DNA from: JBCBWG01 sp036804185
GTDB lineage: Bacteria; Pseudomonadota; Alphaproteobacteria; Rhizobiales; Hyphomicrobiaceae
Direction of reading: 5' to 3'
DNA: 24,506 nt
Assembly: GCA_050330095.1 (NCBI GenBank)
Contig: JBHJOC010000064.1
Span: 1-24,506 of the forward strand
In this document: positions 16,085-24,276 of the stretch, piece by piece
Position numbering within the stretch: position 1 is the stretch's first letter
How the letters are laid out: the number at the start of each line of letters is the position of its first letter
The notes under the pieces: model-generated
Seen by the model: the letters and a program-made list of their open reading frames with translations, nothing else
Database searches by the model: none
Told to the model about the DNA's origin: nothing
Program-made: the position numbers and the translations under genes

Positions 16085-17392
16085 GTGCGCCGTCCTGTCG
16101 CCCGACCGATCACCGGCCTCCTCGCCGCTCTCTTATCCGTGATGGCTCTTTCGCTCGCGAGCCCGTCGGCAACAGCGAGTGAAACGGCATCGCCGGCCTT
16201 GAGGGTCGCGTTCGAGGCGTGGAAAGTAGGCCTTTTTGACCGCGCCGAACGTGCAGGCATCCGTCGCGAGACAGTCGTCCGGGAACTCGGCGGTGTTGGG
16301 CTTACCCTGACCTTGCCCGATCTCGCGGCGCCAGCCGTCACGCGCCAAGCGCCGAGCAATCGGGGGCAGGCCGAATTCACGCGGCCGCCACAAGCCTACC
16401 TCGATCCGAAAACGCTGGCGCGGCTTGCTGAGCAAGGGCGCAGGCTTGCCGTCACTCACCGCGCGACGCTCTCTCAGATCGAGCGGCGGCTTGGTGTTGC
16501 GCCCGAGGTCGTGCTTGCGATCTGGGGCCGCGAGACTGCGTTCGGCAGCTATCAGTTGAAGCACAACGCGATAGATGTACTGACGACGCTGGCTTTCACC
16601 GGGCGCCGCAAGGAGATGTTCGAAGAAGAACTCATTGCCGCGCTGCGCATGATCGACCTCGGCGTGGCACCGCGCACGAAGCTCAGGTCATCTTGGGCCG
16701 GCGCGATCGGCCTCACGCAGTTCATGCCGACCGAGTTTTTCTCGACCGCCTATGACCTCGATGGTGACGGTGTCAAAGACCTTTGGTCGCCGCCCGATGC
16801 GCTCGCCTCAGCTGCCAATCAGCTGAAGCTCAAAGGCTGGATGAACGATCGTCCCTGGGGCTATGAGGTGCGATTGTCGCCTGAGGTCACGTGCGGGATG
16901 GCGGGTCCAACCAACGCCCGCGTCATTGGTGATTGGGTCGCGCTCGGCCTGACCCGCGTCGATGGTACGCGGTTTTCGGCGCGTGAACTTGAGATGGAGG
17001 CCTACCTGCTCGTGCCAGGTGGCACCTATGGGCCCGTCTTTCTCGTGACGGAGAATTATGTGGTCTTTCGGCGCTACAACATGTCCGACCTCTATGCCCT
17101 GTTCGTCGGTGATCTCGCGAACCGGATCGCGGGGCGCGGCACATTCAGGACGGCTTGGGCGGAGCTCGAGCAATTGAGCGGCAGCGACCTTGCCGAGATC
17201 CAGCAGAGGCTCAAGGATCGCGGGTTCGCGATCACCATCGTTGACGGCAAGCTCGGCAGCAACACGCGGAGCCAGATCGGACTCTATCAGAGGAGTGTGG
17301 GCCTCCCGACGGATTGTTGGCCAAGCCGCAGCCTGCTCTCGCACTTGAGGCGCGCAGACAGCAGGCCATCGCAGGCGGGCGCCGCTCAATGA
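16085..17392 (+). CDS. Lytic murein transglycosylase, GH103/MltB type, with peptidoglycan-binding domain
   Basis: MltB-type enzymes cleave the MurNAc-GlcNAc bond, leaving 1,6-anhydroMurNAc ends. The catalytic glutamate is E150 in IWGRETAFG. The family core follows: SSWAGAIGLTQFMPTEFF, then DLDGDGVKDLW and ALASAANQLKLKGW. A C-terminal PG_binding_1-like domain is seen around LAEIQQRLKDRGFAI. I chose GTG 16085 (435 aa) because GGAAG lies five bases upstream and it opens a good signal peptide (RRPVARPITGLLAALLSVMA to about ATAS). The open frame reaches an ATG at 15956, but that would put about 43 polar, Arg-rich residues in front of the signal. There is no lipobox, so it is a soluble periplasmic enzyme. 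The last base pairs overlap the next gene. Confidence 0.92.
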   Translation: MRRPVARPITGLLAALLSVMALSLASPSATASETASPALRVAFEAWKVGLFDRAERAGIRRETVVRELGGVGLTLTLPDLAAPAVTRQAPSNRGQAEFTRPPQAYLDPKTLARLAEQGRRLAVTHRATLSQIERRLGVAPEVVLAIWGRETAFGSYQLKHNAIDVLTTLAFTGRRKEMFEEELIAALRMIDLGVAPRTKLRSSWAGAIGLTQFMPTEFFSTAYDLDGDGVKDLWSPPDALASAANQLKLKGWMNDRPWGYEVRLSPEVTCGMAGPTNARVIGDWVALGLTRVDGTRFSARELEMEAYLLVPGGTYGPVFLVTENYVVFRRYNMSDLYALFVGDLANRIAGRGTFRTAWAELEQLSGSDLAEIQQRLKDRGFAITIVDGKLGSNTRSQIGLYQRSVGLPTDCWPSRSLLSHLRRADSRPSQAGAAQ

Positions 17393-18567
17393 ACGGACGG
17401 CCTTGCGATGAGGTTTACGGGGCGTTCGTAGCTGCCGAGGCGGAGGCGGCTCGGCAAGCCGGTCTCTTGCCGAGCACCTATCTGCGCCAGGTGCGCGATC
17501 CCGGGCCGCTGCCCGACGTTCTCGCCCGACTGTCCGACCAGCCAGAGCACCGCAGAGCGGCGTCTGCGTATGTGATGCGTCTCGTTGATGGGGCGCGTGT
17601 CGAGGGCGCACGCACGCTGCTCGCCTCGCACAGGGAATTGCTCGCTCCAAGCGTCGAGAGGTTCGGGGTTCCGGCCGAGGTGCTGGTCGCGATCTGGGGT
17701 GTCGAATCGCGGTTCGGCGCCATACTGGGCTCGACGCCCGTGCTGCGCGCCCTGGCCACGCTTGCAGCCTGCGCAGATCGCAAGCGCGACTTCTGGGCGG
17801 GAGAGTTTCGCGCAGCGCTCGCGCTCCAGGCCCAACGCTTGAGACAGCCCGACCAACCGGCACTCTTCGGGTCCTGGGCCGGTGCCGTTGGTCCCATGCA
17901 ATTCATGCCGACAACGGCCAGAGACTGGGCGATGGATTGCGATGGCGACGGCGTCGCCGATGTCATTTCGAGCTCGATCGACGCGCTTGGTTCTGCAGCA
18001 AACTATCTCGCCGGCCACGGCTGGCAGAGGGAGCTGCCCTGGGGAGCGCCCTGCACGCTCCCGGATCCTTTCGATTGGGCCTCGTTTGGCCCAGGCGCAA
18101 GCGACGGACTCGAGTGGCGCCGCTATGGCGATTGGTCCGGAGCGGGCGTGAGAGTGGCCACACGCGACGTTGACGCCGAAACCCCCGTTCGCCTTGTGGC
18201 ACCGGACGGCGCGCGCGGTGGAGCATTTCTAGTGACAAGGAACTTCGATGCGATCCTCGCCTACAACCGAGCGATTCCTTACGCGCTTGCGGTTTTGCTG
18301 CTCGCAGAATGTGCCGCCGGGCGCCTTGAATCCGGGAGCGTACAGACGCTGTTGCCGCCAGCGTTCGATCAGCTCCTTGAACGGAGCGAGGTTGTGGGAC
18401 TGCAGCGCCAGTTGATCGCGCGGGGTTGGGATACTGGTGGAGATGATGGTATCGTGGGACCGAAGAGTCGCCGCGCCATCGCACGTGTGCAGATCGAACT
18501 TGGGTTACCAGCAGATGGCGTGCCGACAAAGGACCTGCTCAACGCGATTGGCGGTTGGCCAGCATAG
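17389..18567 (+). CDS. Second GH103/MltB-type lytic transglycosylase, no visible signal peptide
   Basis: This 392-aa tandem homologue of the preceding enzyme has the same plan. Its catalytic E106 lies in IWGVESRFG, followed by GSWAGAVGPMQFMPTTARDW, DCDGDGVADV and ALGSAANYLAGHGW. A C-terminal PG_binding_1-like domain is present (GLQRQLIARGWDTG). The ATG at 17389 overlaps the previous stop as ATGA, so translation is probably coupled. The N-terminus (MNGRPCDEVYGAFVAAEAEA) has no hydrophobic segment, and extending the frame upstream to 17314 gives none either. Export is therefore unexplained. All catalytic-core motifs look intact, so it does not read as a decayed copy. Confidence 0.9.
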   Translation: MNGRPCDEVYGAFVAAEAEAARQAGLLPSTYLRQVRDPGPLPDVLARLSDQPEHRRAASAYVMRLVDGARVEGARTLLASHRELLAPSVERFGVPAEVLVAIWGVESRFGAILGSTPVLRALATLAACADRKRDFWAGEFRAALALQAQRLRQPDQPALFGSWAGAVGPMQFMPTTARDWAMDCDGDGVADVISSSIDALGSAANYLAGHGWQRELPWGAPCTLPDPFDWASFGPGASDGLEWRRYGDWSGAGVRVATRDVDAETPVRLVAPDGARGGAFLVTRNFDAILAYNRAIPYALAVLLLAECAAGRLESGSVQTLLPPAFDQLLERSEVVGLQRQLIARGWDTGGDDGIVGPKSRRAIARVQIELGLPADGVPTKDLLNAIGGWPA

Positions 18568-18641
18568 ACCCCGGGAAGCCGTATGCGAACCGTTGCCGAT
18601 CAACTGGCCTGAAGCCATTGCGCCGGGAGCGCGCGTCACCG

Positions 18642-20144
18642 ATGAAGCCTTGCTGCAGTCAGACCCGTGAACGTTGGGCCGCCCTCAGGCATCTGGCTGC
18701 AGAGCGTGTTGGTGTGCTTTTGCGCAACGCGCTGCTGGCTGCCTGCCTCGTCCTCCACCCCGCCTGGTTTTCGCTGGCGCTTGCACAGTCGACTCCGTTC
18801 GTCCCGGCATCGCGTACGTTCCTGCAGGCTTTCCCGAAGGACGACATCTATCGCGTCACGGTGTTCGGGGACACCTGGGCCCAGGGGCTCGTCGAGAGCG
18901 TGCGCGCAAGTCTAAGCGACGAGCAGCGCACACGGGTGTCGCCGTCGGTGCGCCAGTTCCTCAGCCTGACGTCATCCGGCTGGTCGCAGAACCTCGAACG
19001 GGTGACGGCAGCGCGCCGTTCAGACGGAACTGATATCGCAATCGTCATGACCGGCGCTTACGACCGGTCAGGATTGCGGGGCGAGAATACCGCGCGAGCC
19101 CTGCTTGGCACTTCGGAATGGCGGTCTGGCTACGAGGAGCGGCTCGCCGCGCTCCTTAAGGCTTTCGCAGACGCCGAGATCGCAGTGTACTGGATCGGCC
19201 AGCCGGTCACGATGAGTGCAAACCGCACGCAGCATGCCCAACTGATCAATGAGATCACGCGTGATCTCGCGTTTCGGGGCCGCATCCGTTTTCTCGATAT
19301 CTATGACATATTTCTTGGGCCAGACGGTGGGTACACAGATTATGCTCCTGATGTTGAGGGCAAACAGCGTCGAATGCGGTGGCGGGACGGGCTTCACTTC
19401 TCGCGCGCCGGGTACGACAGGATTGCCGATTTCGTCAGGCAGGCGATCCGCGAGGACGTGGTCGCAGCGTTCGCAGATCGCGACGTGACGCTGCTCGGCG
19501 ATGAAACCCAGCAGTCAGCGGTGCGGGCACTGGATCAGGTCGAGGCCTCGGCCCGAACCGGGGGCGGGATCGTGTCGAGTATTCTCGGCCCGCTCGGATT
19601 CGACGGACAGGGCCCCTCTGCGACGGCGGCACCGCGCTTTGGCCCGGCGACGATTGTGGGGCTCGAAGGCGAGACGGCGACGGTGCAGGTGCCCGTGTCG
19701 GACGGTGAGGGTCGCAATCGCAAGCTCAAAATATCCATCGAGCGACCAGCGGTGGCGCCGTCGATCGTGCAGCTGGTCAGCGAGCGTGGCCGGCAGAAGA
19801 AGCTGACGACGCTTGGCGATACGATCACGCTGGTTGGGCCCGATGATATGCCGCTCGCGGCCACCGTGATCCCGTCGAGCGAGACGGCCTTCGAGATCCT
19901 GCGCCGCACCGCGTCTCCGACCCAGACGCCGATGTTTCGGGTCTGGGCGCGCGGTGAGCGCCTTGCGCCTGTCGAGGGACGTGGCGATGACGTCAGCTGG
20001 GAGCCGCCGCAGCAGGTTCGGATCGCAGCCCAACCTGCGGCTCTGATCGAAGAGCCGCCGCTTGATCCCGATATCGTGTTCAAGGCTGAGGCAGCGGTCA
20101 TGTTTGAGGGGCCTCCCCTGCCGACGAGGAATCCTCAGCGCTAG
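18642..20144 (+). CDS. Exported DUF459 SGNH-like protein
   Basis: This product of about 500 aa has an N-terminal signal (LLRNALLAACLVLHPAWFSL, cleavage near ALAQ) and an SGNH/GDSL-hydrolase-like domain at about 65-280. Block I reads FGDTWAQGL, with Thr where GDSL enzymes carry the nucleophilic Ser. Block V is intact as DGLHFSRAGYDRIADFV. The C-terminal half (about 330-500) is a Pro/Arg-rich, partly disordered region. DUF459 proteins are poorly characterised envelope proteins. The start is uncertain: an open frame from 18555 overlaps the previous gene, the ATG at 18642 has GGGAG 12 bases upstream, and GTG 18714 would give the most compact signal peptide. It follows the transglycosylases closely and may act on the wall. 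Confidence 0.85.
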   Translation: MKPCCSQTRERWAALRHLAAERVGVLLRNALLAACLVLHPAWFSLALAQSTPFVPASRTFLQAFPKDDIYRVTVFGDTWAQGLVESVRASLSDEQRTRVSPSVRQFLSLTSSGWSQNLERVTAARRSDGTDIAIVMTGAYDRSGLRGENTARALLGTSEWRSGYEERLAALLKAFADAEIAVYWIGQPVTMSANRTQHAQLINEITRDLAFRGRIRFLDIYDIFLGPDGGYTDYAPDVEGKQRRMRWRDGLHFSRAGYDRIADFVRQAIREDVVAAFADRDVTLLGDETQQSAVRALDQVEASARTGGGIVSSILGPLGFDGQGPSATAAPRFGPATIVGLEGETATVQVPVSDGEGRNRKLKISIERPAVAPSIVQLVSERGRQKKLTTLGDTITLVGPDDMPLAATVIPSSETAFEILRRTASPTQTPMFRVWARGERLAPVEGRGDDVSWEPPQQVRIAAQPAALIEEPPLDPDIVFKAEAAVMFEGPPLPTRNPQR

Positions 20145-20349
20145 GACCCGCTTTCCGTCATTCGTCTGTCACCCTCGCAAGACGCCGACACGAACTTGGC
20201 AGCGAAAAGGGTACGATCAACTTATCGGATGTCGTACCGCTGTTCGATCAAAAGTCCCTGGCAGGCGCGCATTGCGGATGGTGCAGGGACTTCTGATCGG
20301 CGGGCTAGGCGTCAACTTTGAGGAGGTTGTTCATCATGGCCGGAGCGCG

Positions 20350-21195
20350 TTAGCTGACGCGCTTGCGCAGTTCCTCGGTCACGAACTCCATTACGAGCAC
20401 GATCAGGAAGACCGCGATGATGATCGTTGCCGCATTGCGGTATTGGAACAGCTCGAATGCCGCGGTCAGTTCGGAACCGATGCCGCCGGCGCCGACGAGG
20501 CCGAGCACGACCGATGACCGAACGGCCTTCTCGAGAGCGAACAGGGCTGTATTGATGAATGAAGGAAGCGCGTCAGGTACGACGGCTGCAAACATCGTGT
20601 CGGCACCGCGCGCGCCAATGGCATCGAGCGCCTCCTGCGGAGCCTTGTCCGCGTCCTCCATAGCCTCGGCGAAGAAGCGGCCGCAAAACCCGATGGTGTC
20701 GACGACGATCGTGAGCGTGCCCGCCACGGGGCCAAGCCCGACCGCGACGACGAATATCAAGGCCCAGACGAGGTCCGGCACCGTTCTGAAGAGCGAGATC
20801 AGCGCCTTCGGCAGTGCACGCAGCGCACCGAGGGGGGAGTGTCCCTTCGCTGCGAGCCAGGCGAGCGGAAAGCTCAGAATAATGCCAATCACGGTTCCTG
20901 CCACGGCGATCTGCAGCGTCTCGAGCAGCTTCCATCCAACGCGCGTCAGGAATGCCGGGTCGGTTTGTGGTGGCCACATGCGCTCCAGAAGACCAACGAC
21001 CCGAGGCCCGCTGTTTGCCAACCGCTCCGGCGATGGAGCGACCTGGAGAATGGACGAGATCACGATTGCAAGGAGCGCCATCGCGAATGCGAACTGCAGC
21101 GCCGTCAAGCGCTGAAACCGTGGCGGCATGCGCCGTGGGGCACGACCTGCCTGCGTCGCTGTGGCTGCGATGGGCCCGCGTCCGTGATCAATCAC
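20350..21195 (-). CDS. phnE: Phosphonate ABC transporter permease PhnE
   Basis: PhnE is the inner-membrane permease of the phosphonate/phosphonate-like importer. The product (281 aa) has an N-terminal helix (ALQFAFAMALLAIVISSIL), then the conserved permease core: LETLQIAVAGTVIGIILSFP, FRTVPDLVWALIFVVAVGLG, the EAA loop around EALDAIGARG, and GLVGAGGIGSEL before the last helix. I chose GTG 21195 because AAAGGA (21202-21207) lies exactly six bases upstream of it. An in-frame ATG at 21213 adds six residues but has no RBS. Either way the gene overlaps the end of phnC, by 8 or 26 bases, so the two are coupled. It is convergent with the DUF459 gene. A GCGCGT/ACGCGC hairpin (20345-20362) spans its stop codon. 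Confidence 0.94.
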   Translation of the reverse strand: MIDHGRGPIAATATQAGRAPRRMPPRFQRLTALQFAFAMALLAIVISSILQVAPSPERLANSGPRVVGLLERMWPPQTDPAFLTRVGWKLLETLQIAVAGTVIGIILSFPLAWLAAKGHSPLGALRALPKALISLFRTVPDLVWALIFVVAVGLGPVAGTLTIVVDTIGFCGRFFAEAMEDADKAPQEALDAIGARGADTMFAAVVPDALPSFINTALFALEKAVRSSVVLGLVGAGGIGSELTAAFELFQYRNAATIIIAVFLIVLVMEFVTEELRKRVS

Positions 21196-21946
21196 GGTAA
21201 ATCCTTTCGACATCTGCGGTGTTCAAGCTCGACGTCGACGCGTCAATCTCGATCCGCCCATGGCGCATCGCGATGACGCGATCGGAATAGTCGAGCGCGT
21301 GATCAATATTGTGGGTTGTGTAGACGAGCGTCGTCTCGGAGCCCGTCAGCGCACGGAACAGAGCCATGACGTCGCGGCCGGAAGCGGGGTCGAGACTTGC
21401 AACGGGTTCGTCGGCAATCAGGAGGCGTGGCTTGTGCATGATGGCGCGTGCGATCGCAACGCGTTGCGACTGACCGCCCGACAGGCTCTCTGCGCGATCG
21501 TGAGCCCGTTCGGCCAGTCCGACGCGGTCGAGCGCATCAAGGGCCGCCGTGCGCAAATGGTCCGGCGCGAGCGCTTGGTGCCATGCCCGCCAGCCCGTGC
21601 CTTGGCCGAGCGCACCGTGGACGACGTTGCTCAACGCCGATAGTCGTCCGACAAGGCCATGAAACTGGAACACGAAACCAATGTTGCGCCGCAACCTCCG
21701 GCGCTGGGCGATACTCGGTTGCTTGCGGAACCGCTCACCGAAGGCGTCGATCTCGCCGCTCGACAGCGGAATGAGACCGACGGCACACCGCAAGAACGTG
21801 GACTTGCCAGCACCATTCGACCCGATGATCGCGACCGCTTCGCCGCTGTTGATGGTGACGCTGACCCGGTCAAGGATGGTCGGTCCGCCCGAAGCGAACA
21901 CCTTTGACACGTCACGAGCCTCGATAATGGCGGCTGCTTGCGACAT
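21188..21946 (-). CDS. phnC: Phosphonate ABC transporter ATP-binding protein PhnC
   Basis: PhnC is the ATPase that powers phosphonate import. The product (252 aa) contains Walker A GSNGAGKST at 42-50, the signature LSGGQSQRVAIARA, Walker B LLIADEPVASLDP, and the switch histidine in YTTHNIDHAL. The FQFHGLVGRLSALSNV segment and overall length fit the PhnC family. Of two close ATGs, I preferred 21946 because GAGAG lies eight bases upstream; 21952 would leave a two-base gap. The open frame extends another 40 codons upstream without similarity. The gene is second in a phnD-phnC-phnE order, about 150 bp after phnD, and its end overlaps phnE. Confidence 0.95.
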   Translation of the reverse strand: MSQAAAIIEARDVSKVFASGGPTILDRVSVTINSGEAVAIIGSNGAGKSTFLRCAVGLIPLSSGEIDAFGERFRKQPSIAQRRRLRRNIGFVFQFHGLVGRLSALSNVVHGALGQGTGWRAWHQALAPDHLRTAALDALDRVGLAERAHDRAESLSGGQSQRVAIARAIMHKPRLLIADEPVASLDPASGRDVMALFRALTGSETTLVYTTHNIDHALDYSDRVIAMRHGRIEIDASTSSLNTADVERIYRD

Positions 21947-22096
21947 CGGCATGGCTCTCGATAGGGCCTTTTGGCGCGGCTCACTGAACGGACCTTGGCC
22001 AGAGACGACGAACCGGCGCGCGCGGAGAAGCCCGCGCTGCGCCGGAGCTTTGGGTGATCCCCTCAGCTGCACTCGCTCTTCAACGAGCCCGGGCGA

Positions 22097-22972
22097 TCAA
22101 TCGCCGACGAACTGGGTGAAGTCGTTGATGCCGATCGTGCGGTACATCTCGCGGACGTAGTCGTAGTCGCTGTCCTTGATGCCAGCGAGGAAGATGCCGC
22201 CTTCATATTTGCGGCCGGCATCGACCGCCGTGACGGCAGCCATCAGGTCCTTGCCGTGCTTGACGAATGCGTCGCGGACCTTGGCGACGATCTCGGGCTT
22301 CAGACCCTTGCGGGCCACGAGGATGTCGTTCGGCAGGTCGCGACCGCGGGCAACGACCATGAAGCCGACCTCAGGGAAGGCCTCGCGCGCGCGCTTGAGG
22401 TGGGTGTCGTTCATGCCGACGGCTGCGACGTCGCCTCGGATCAGGCCTTCGATCGCAACCTGCCGCTTGATGATCTTGCCGTCGTAGTCGACGTTGTACT
22501 TGAGGCCGAGATCAGCGAGCGCCTGCGCGGGGCCGAGGTGCTGAGAGGTCGATCCGACCGCACCGAACGTGACGATCTTGCCCTTGAGATCCGTGACGCT
22601 CTTGATTGGACCTTCCGCAAGAACGACGACCTGGCTGAAGTAGTCCGGTCTCTGCCACGCAACGATTGCATCGGCGTCCGTGGTTGCTTTGATCACGACG
22701 TATTCGGCAGGGCCGGTCAGCACGAAGTCGGCCTGCTCTGCCCGCATGGCTTCAACGGCCATGGTCCGGTTCGAGACGGGGAAGAACTCGACCTTAAGGC
22801 CGGTCAGTTCTTGCAACTTGTCGCGGAAGGGGCCGAATTCCTGCTGCAGCGCTTCGAGGCCTTCAACATCCGTGACGGCGAACGTGATCTTGTCTTGAGC
22901 GGCAGCGATCGTCGCTGACAGAGCGATCGTGGCGGCGACCGTCGGGGCCGCCAGGGCCTTCCAGAGTGTCAT
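22097..22972 (-). CDS. phnD: Phosphonate-binding periplasmic protein PhnD
   Basis: PhnD captures phosphonates (or phosphite-like ligands) in the periplasm and hands them to PhnE. The 291-aa product starts at 22972 with GAAGGA about nine bases upstream. A signal peptide (MTLWKALAAPTVAATIALSA, cleavage after about residue 25 at AAA-QDK) precedes the type II binding fold. Family landmarks are the FPVSNRTMAVEAMRAEQADF region, GPAEYVVIKA, GSTSQHLGPAQAL and AVGMNDTHLKRA. It is the first gene of the importer operon and is divergent from phnM. Ligand specificity cannot be read from sequence alone. Confidence 0.95.
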   Translation of the reverse strand: MTLWKALAAPTVAATIALSATIAAAQDKITFAVTDVEGLEALQQEFGPFRDKLQELTGLKVEFFPVSNRTMAVEAMRAEQADFVLTGPAEYVVIKATTDADAIVAWQRPDYFSQVVVLAEGPIKSVTDLKGKIVTFGAVGSTSQHLGPAQALADLGLKYNVDYDGKIIKRQVAIEGLIRGDVAAVGMNDTHLKRAREAFPEVGFMVVARGRDLPNDILVARKGLKPEIVAKVRDAFVKHGKDLMAAVTAVDAGRKYEGGIFLAGIKDSDYDYVREMYRTIGINDFTQFVGD

Positions 22973-23027
22973 CGGGGTTTTTCCTTCTGGGCGTAGGACG
23001 CAAACGCCGGTATCGACCCGGCTCCTG

Positions 23028-23043
23028 CACCGCCTAGTCGGTG
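23028..23043. promoter_or_regulatory. 16-bp near-perfect palindrome, candidate operator between phnD and phnM
   Basis: CACCGCCTAGTCGGTG pairs in seven of eight positions with CTAG at its centre. It lies in the 118-bp region between the divergent phnD and phnM starts, 55 bp before the phnD start and 47 bp before the phnM start. Its placement suits an operator controlling both transcripts. The regulator is unknown and no regulator gene lies next to it in the window. Confidence 0.45.
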
Positions 23044-23046
23044 TGT

Positions 23047-23064
23047 GTTTCAGGTATGTGACGG
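23047..23064 (-). promoter_or_regulatory. Weak Pho-box-like direct repeat upstream of phnD
   Basis: On the minus strand this reads CCGTCAC-ATAC-CTGAAAC, two seven-base half-sites spaced by four bases, compared with the PhoB consensus of about CTGTCAT-N4-CTGTCAT (5/7 and 4/7 matches). It faces phnD. Phosphonate genes are commonly PhoB-controlled, which makes the position plausible, but the match is poor. Confidence 0.25.
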
Positions 23065-23090
23065 CAGCGCCGCGAACGCAGGGGGATCGC

Positions 23091-24236
23091 ATGGACTGCA
23101 TCATCATGGGTGGGGAGGTTCTTCTCCCCAGCGGTTGCTTCGAGCGCCGCGACGTCGGCATCGCAGGCGGCTGCATCGTCGACCCGGCCAAGCTCCAGCA
23201 CAGCGTGACAGGTGTCGAGCGGATTGATGCGGCCGGTGCGTGCGTGCTGCCTGGCATGATCGACATTCACGGCGATGCCTTCGAGCGCGATGTGAGCCCG
23301 AGGCCCGGTGTCACGTTTCCGCTCGACATGGCGCTGCGAGCCGTCGACCGCCAGCTGCTCGCCAATGGCATCACAACGGCGTTTCACGGGCTGACGGTCT
23401 CGTGGGAACCCGGCATCCGCAGCGAAACGTCGTTCGTGCGTTTCCTCGCGGTCCTTGCAGAACAGCGCTCCCGCCTGCGGGCTGATCACCGCGTGCAGGT
23501 TCGCTGGGAAACTTTCGCACTCGACGCCATGGAAGCTGTCGAAAAGTCGCTCGCCGCAGAGCCAAAGCCCATCCTCGCGTTCAATGATCACACGACGTCA
23601 ACGCTGCAGAAGCGGGCTGCCGGGACGCTGAAAAAACTTGGGGAGTGGGCAAGCCGAGCAGGTGTCACGCCCGAGGCGTACCTCGCCCTGGTTGATCAGG
23701 CTGCGACCCGGGCGGCCGACGTGCCGGCTGCTATCGAGCGGGTTGCAGCGCAGGCGCGATCTTCAGGCGTCGTGCTGCTCTCGCATGACGTGCGCTCGGT
23801 CGAAGAGCGACGCGAATGGCGCGCACTGGGGTGCACAGTTTCGGAGTTTCCGCTCGTGATGGAGGCTGCGAGCGATGCCCGTTCGGCCGGAGAGCACGTG
23901 GTGCTCGGCGCGCCGAACGTAGTGCGGGGCGGCAGTCACACGGGCGCGCTGTCAGCCGAAGAGGCAATCAGAACCGGGCTCTGCACGGTGCTGGCGTCGG
24001 ATTACCACTACCCGTGCATGCTCGAGGCCGTCTCGATGCTGGTCGCGCGAGATGTGCTCCCGCTCGACGAGGCCTGGGCGCTCGTGTCGTCGAATGTCGC
24101 CGCCGCAACGGGCCTCGGAGACCGCGGCCTCATCGCGGATGGCATGCGAGGGGATCTCGTGATTGCGCGCCAGACCAAAGGTCAACGGATCGAGATCGAT
24201 GCCGTTTTCGCTGCCGGGCGGCTGACGCGCTATTGA
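23091..24236 (+). CDS. phnM: PhnM, alpha-D-ribose 1-methylphosphonate 5-triphosphate diphosphatase
   Basis: PhnM is an amidohydrolase-fold enzyme of the C-P lyase pathway that releases pyrophosphate from the ribose-phosphonate triphosphate intermediate. From ATG 23091 (AGGGGGA four bases upstream) the product is 381 aa, the usual length. It shows the metal-site motif PGMIDIHGDAFERDVSPRPG, then LANGITTAFHGLTVSWEPG, FNDHTTS, VLLSHDVRS and LASDYHYPCMLEA. The open frame continues upstream to 22929 across the intergenic operator region, with no similarity there. It is divergent from phnDCE and convergent with the following aminotransferase, 40 bp apart. The C-P lyase core genes phnGHIJKL are not in this window. 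Confidence 0.94.
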   Translation: MDCIIMGGEVLLPSGCFERRDVGIAGGCIVDPAKLQHSVTGVERIDAAGACVLPGMIDIHGDAFERDVSPRPGVTFPLDMALRAVDRQLLANGITTAFHGLTVSWEPGIRSETSFVRFLAVLAEQRSRLRADHRVQVRWETFALDAMEAVEKSLAAEPKPILAFNDHTTSTLQKRAAGTLKKLGEWASRAGVTPEAYLALVDQAATRAADVPAAIERVAAQARSSGVVLLSHDVRSVEERREWRALGCTVSEFPLVMEAASDARSAGEHVVLGAPNVVRGGSHTGALSAEEAIRTGLCTVLASDYHYPCMLEAVSMLVARDVLPLDEAWALVSSNVAAATGLGDRGLIADGMRGDLVIARQTKGQRIEIDAVFAAGRLTRY

Positions 24237-24276
24237 GGGCCCCAGTTCTCGGTCGGCGCACGCGCCTGGCGGATGC

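Noticed and set aside
17314..17392. Programmed -1 frameshift fusing the two transglycosylases
   Set aside because: The phases would require a -1 shift, but no slippery heptamer is visible in the overlap, and ATGA coupling explains the arrangement more simply.
22092..22105. GGCGAT-CA-ATCGCC palindrome at the phnD stop codon
   Set aside because: The two-base loop is too tight for a hairpin, and it is short enough to arise by chance.
22256..22918. 220-codon plus-strand open frame opposite phnD
   Set aside because: The minus-strand phnD has clear family motifs, a signal peptide and an RBS. The opposite frame has none.
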